A stretch of DNA of 14,499 nt, taken from assembly GCA_003133265.1 (NCBI GenBank), contig PKWQ01000153.1, positions 559 to 15,057 on the forward strand, in the 5' to 3' direction. Numbering within the stretch: the stretch's first letter is position 1; every line of letters starts with the position of its first letter. The DNA is from Acetobacteraceae bacterium. Lineage in GTDB: Bacteria > Pseudomonadota > Alphaproteobacteria > Acetobacterales > Acetobacteraceae. Positions 13,910 through 14,499 of the stretch are shown piece by piece. The notes under the pieces were generated by a model that saw nothing but the letters and a program-made list of their open reading frames with translations, searched no databases and was not told the origin of the DNA. A program made the translations under genes and the position numbers.

Positions 13910-14499
13910 CTAGTCCAGCGGGAACCCGAGCGCGTTGAGCATCGAGCGCAACCGGTGGCGCCCGCCCAGCCCGGCGACCTTGCCCATCCGCCCGATCACC
14001 CGCGCGGTCCAGGTGTCGCTGGTCATTTCGTTGCGCCGGGAAAATTCGGCGAGCTTCGCGTCGTAAGCGGCGCGCAGCGCGGTCTCGTCGGGGATCGTGT
14101 ACTGCTCGTGATACAGGATCGCTTCCTGCGCCAGACGCGGCTTGACCTCGTTCGCCGCCGTCGGCGCGGCGTAGCCCACACACAGGCCGAACACGCCCAC
14201 CACGCCCGGCGGCAGCTTCAGCTCGGCCGCCACCAGATCCGCATTGTTGCGCAGCGCGCCGATATAGACCGTGGACAGACCGAGCGATTCCGCCGCGACC
14301 ACCGCGTTCTGCGCCGCCAGCGCCGCGTCGATCGCCGCGACCATGTAGGTTTCCAGGAACGGCAGCACCTCCAGCGTGACGCCCTCGGCCTCGCCCAGAC
14401 GCCGCGCGCGGGAGATGTCGGCGAGCCACACCAGGAACAGCGGGCACTGCTCGATATGCTTCTGGTTGTTCGACCACTTGGCCAGCACCGCCTTGCGCG
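13910..14499 (-). CDS. NfsA-like FMN-dependent nitroreductase, 5' end missing
   Basis: The frame is open to the right edge and gives 195 C-terminal residues. A GTG at 14488 is in frame, but the codons before it (Arg-Lys-Ala) continue the family's sequence, so the true start lies outside, about 45-50 residues further if E. coli NfsA (240 residues) is the guide. Resemblance to NfsA is good: NNQKHIEQCPLFLVWLADI, then AAQNAVVAAESLGLSTVYIG and ALRNN, VGVFGLCVGY and KPRLAQEAILYHEQY. Such enzymes are dimeric, bind FMN and reduce nitroaromatics, quinones or flavins with NADPH. The missing part includes the RSxRxF segment near the FMN phosphate. The SDR gene follows 60 bases downstream. Confidence 0.9.
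   Translation of the reverse strand, partial: RKAVLAKWSNNQKHIEQCPLFLVWLADISRARRLGEAEGVTLEVLPFLETYMVAAIDAALAAQNAVVAAESLGLSTVYIGALRNNADLVAAELKLPPGVVGVFGLCVGYAAPTAANEVKPRLAQEAILYHEQYTIPDETALRAAYDAKLAEFSRRNEMTSDTWTARVIGRMGKVAGLGGRHRLRSMLNALGFPLD

Noticed and set aside
1..14499. CRISPR arrays, tRNA or rRNA genes, insertion sequences
   Set aside because: No regularly spaced repeats, cloverleaf-like segments, rRNA-like stretches, transposase motifs or terminal inverted repeats were seen on either strand.

Overview
The window looks like high-GC proteobacterial chromosome. The protein flavour (HAE1-type RND pump, purB, adjacent map and radC, M19 dipeptidase) best fits an alphaproteobacterium, possibly Acetobacteraceae. 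That placement is inferred from remembered family resemblance, not from a search. There are no rRNA or tRNA genes, CRISPR arrays, transposases or phage genes. Both edges cut through genes.

Layout: positions 1-1934 (minus) hold the 5' 644 codons of a large molybdopterin-binding subunit of the xanthine dehydrogenase/CoxL family. Its first ~250 residues read as proteobacterial and the rest reads as actinobacterial, with the switch inside the conserved GGGFG motif near 1158-1190. This may be an assembly chimera or a real recombinant. Positions 2007-6289 (minus) hold an RND efflux permease and its periplasmic adaptor, joined by a 4-bp ATGA overlap and lacking an outer-membrane partner. At 6373-7329 (plus) is an SMP-30/gluconolactonase-type beta-propeller, convergent with purB (7358-8716, minus). 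A TerC-family membrane protein (8815-9471, plus) runs divergently from purB and ends in a 15-bp tandem duplication.

Positions 9472-10354 are a compositional island, about 50-55% GC by hand count over its first half, against clearly higher neighbours. It carries two overlapping genes: an RlpA-like double-psi beta-barrel protein with no signal peptide and two altered active-site positions, and a small exported protein of unknown family. This pair is the most plausible undescribed unit here. A leaderless wall-directed domain followed by an exported partner resembles an effector/immunity arrangement, but nothing else in the window proves that.

From 10380 to 11976 (minus) lie radC and map, an apparent two-gene operon with map first. 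An M19-type dipeptidase (12131-13078, plus) runs divergently from map. An SDR oxidoreductase (13094-13849, minus) and an NfsA-like flavin nitroreductase (13910 to the right edge, minus) close the window, probably as one transcription unit.

Most of the DNA is ordinary housekeeping or accessory metabolism. The gene groups do not form one obvious pathway. The points deserving a second look are the molybdo-subunit junction, the low-GC two-gene cassette, the terC tail duplication and the unusual metal-site motif of the dipeptidase.
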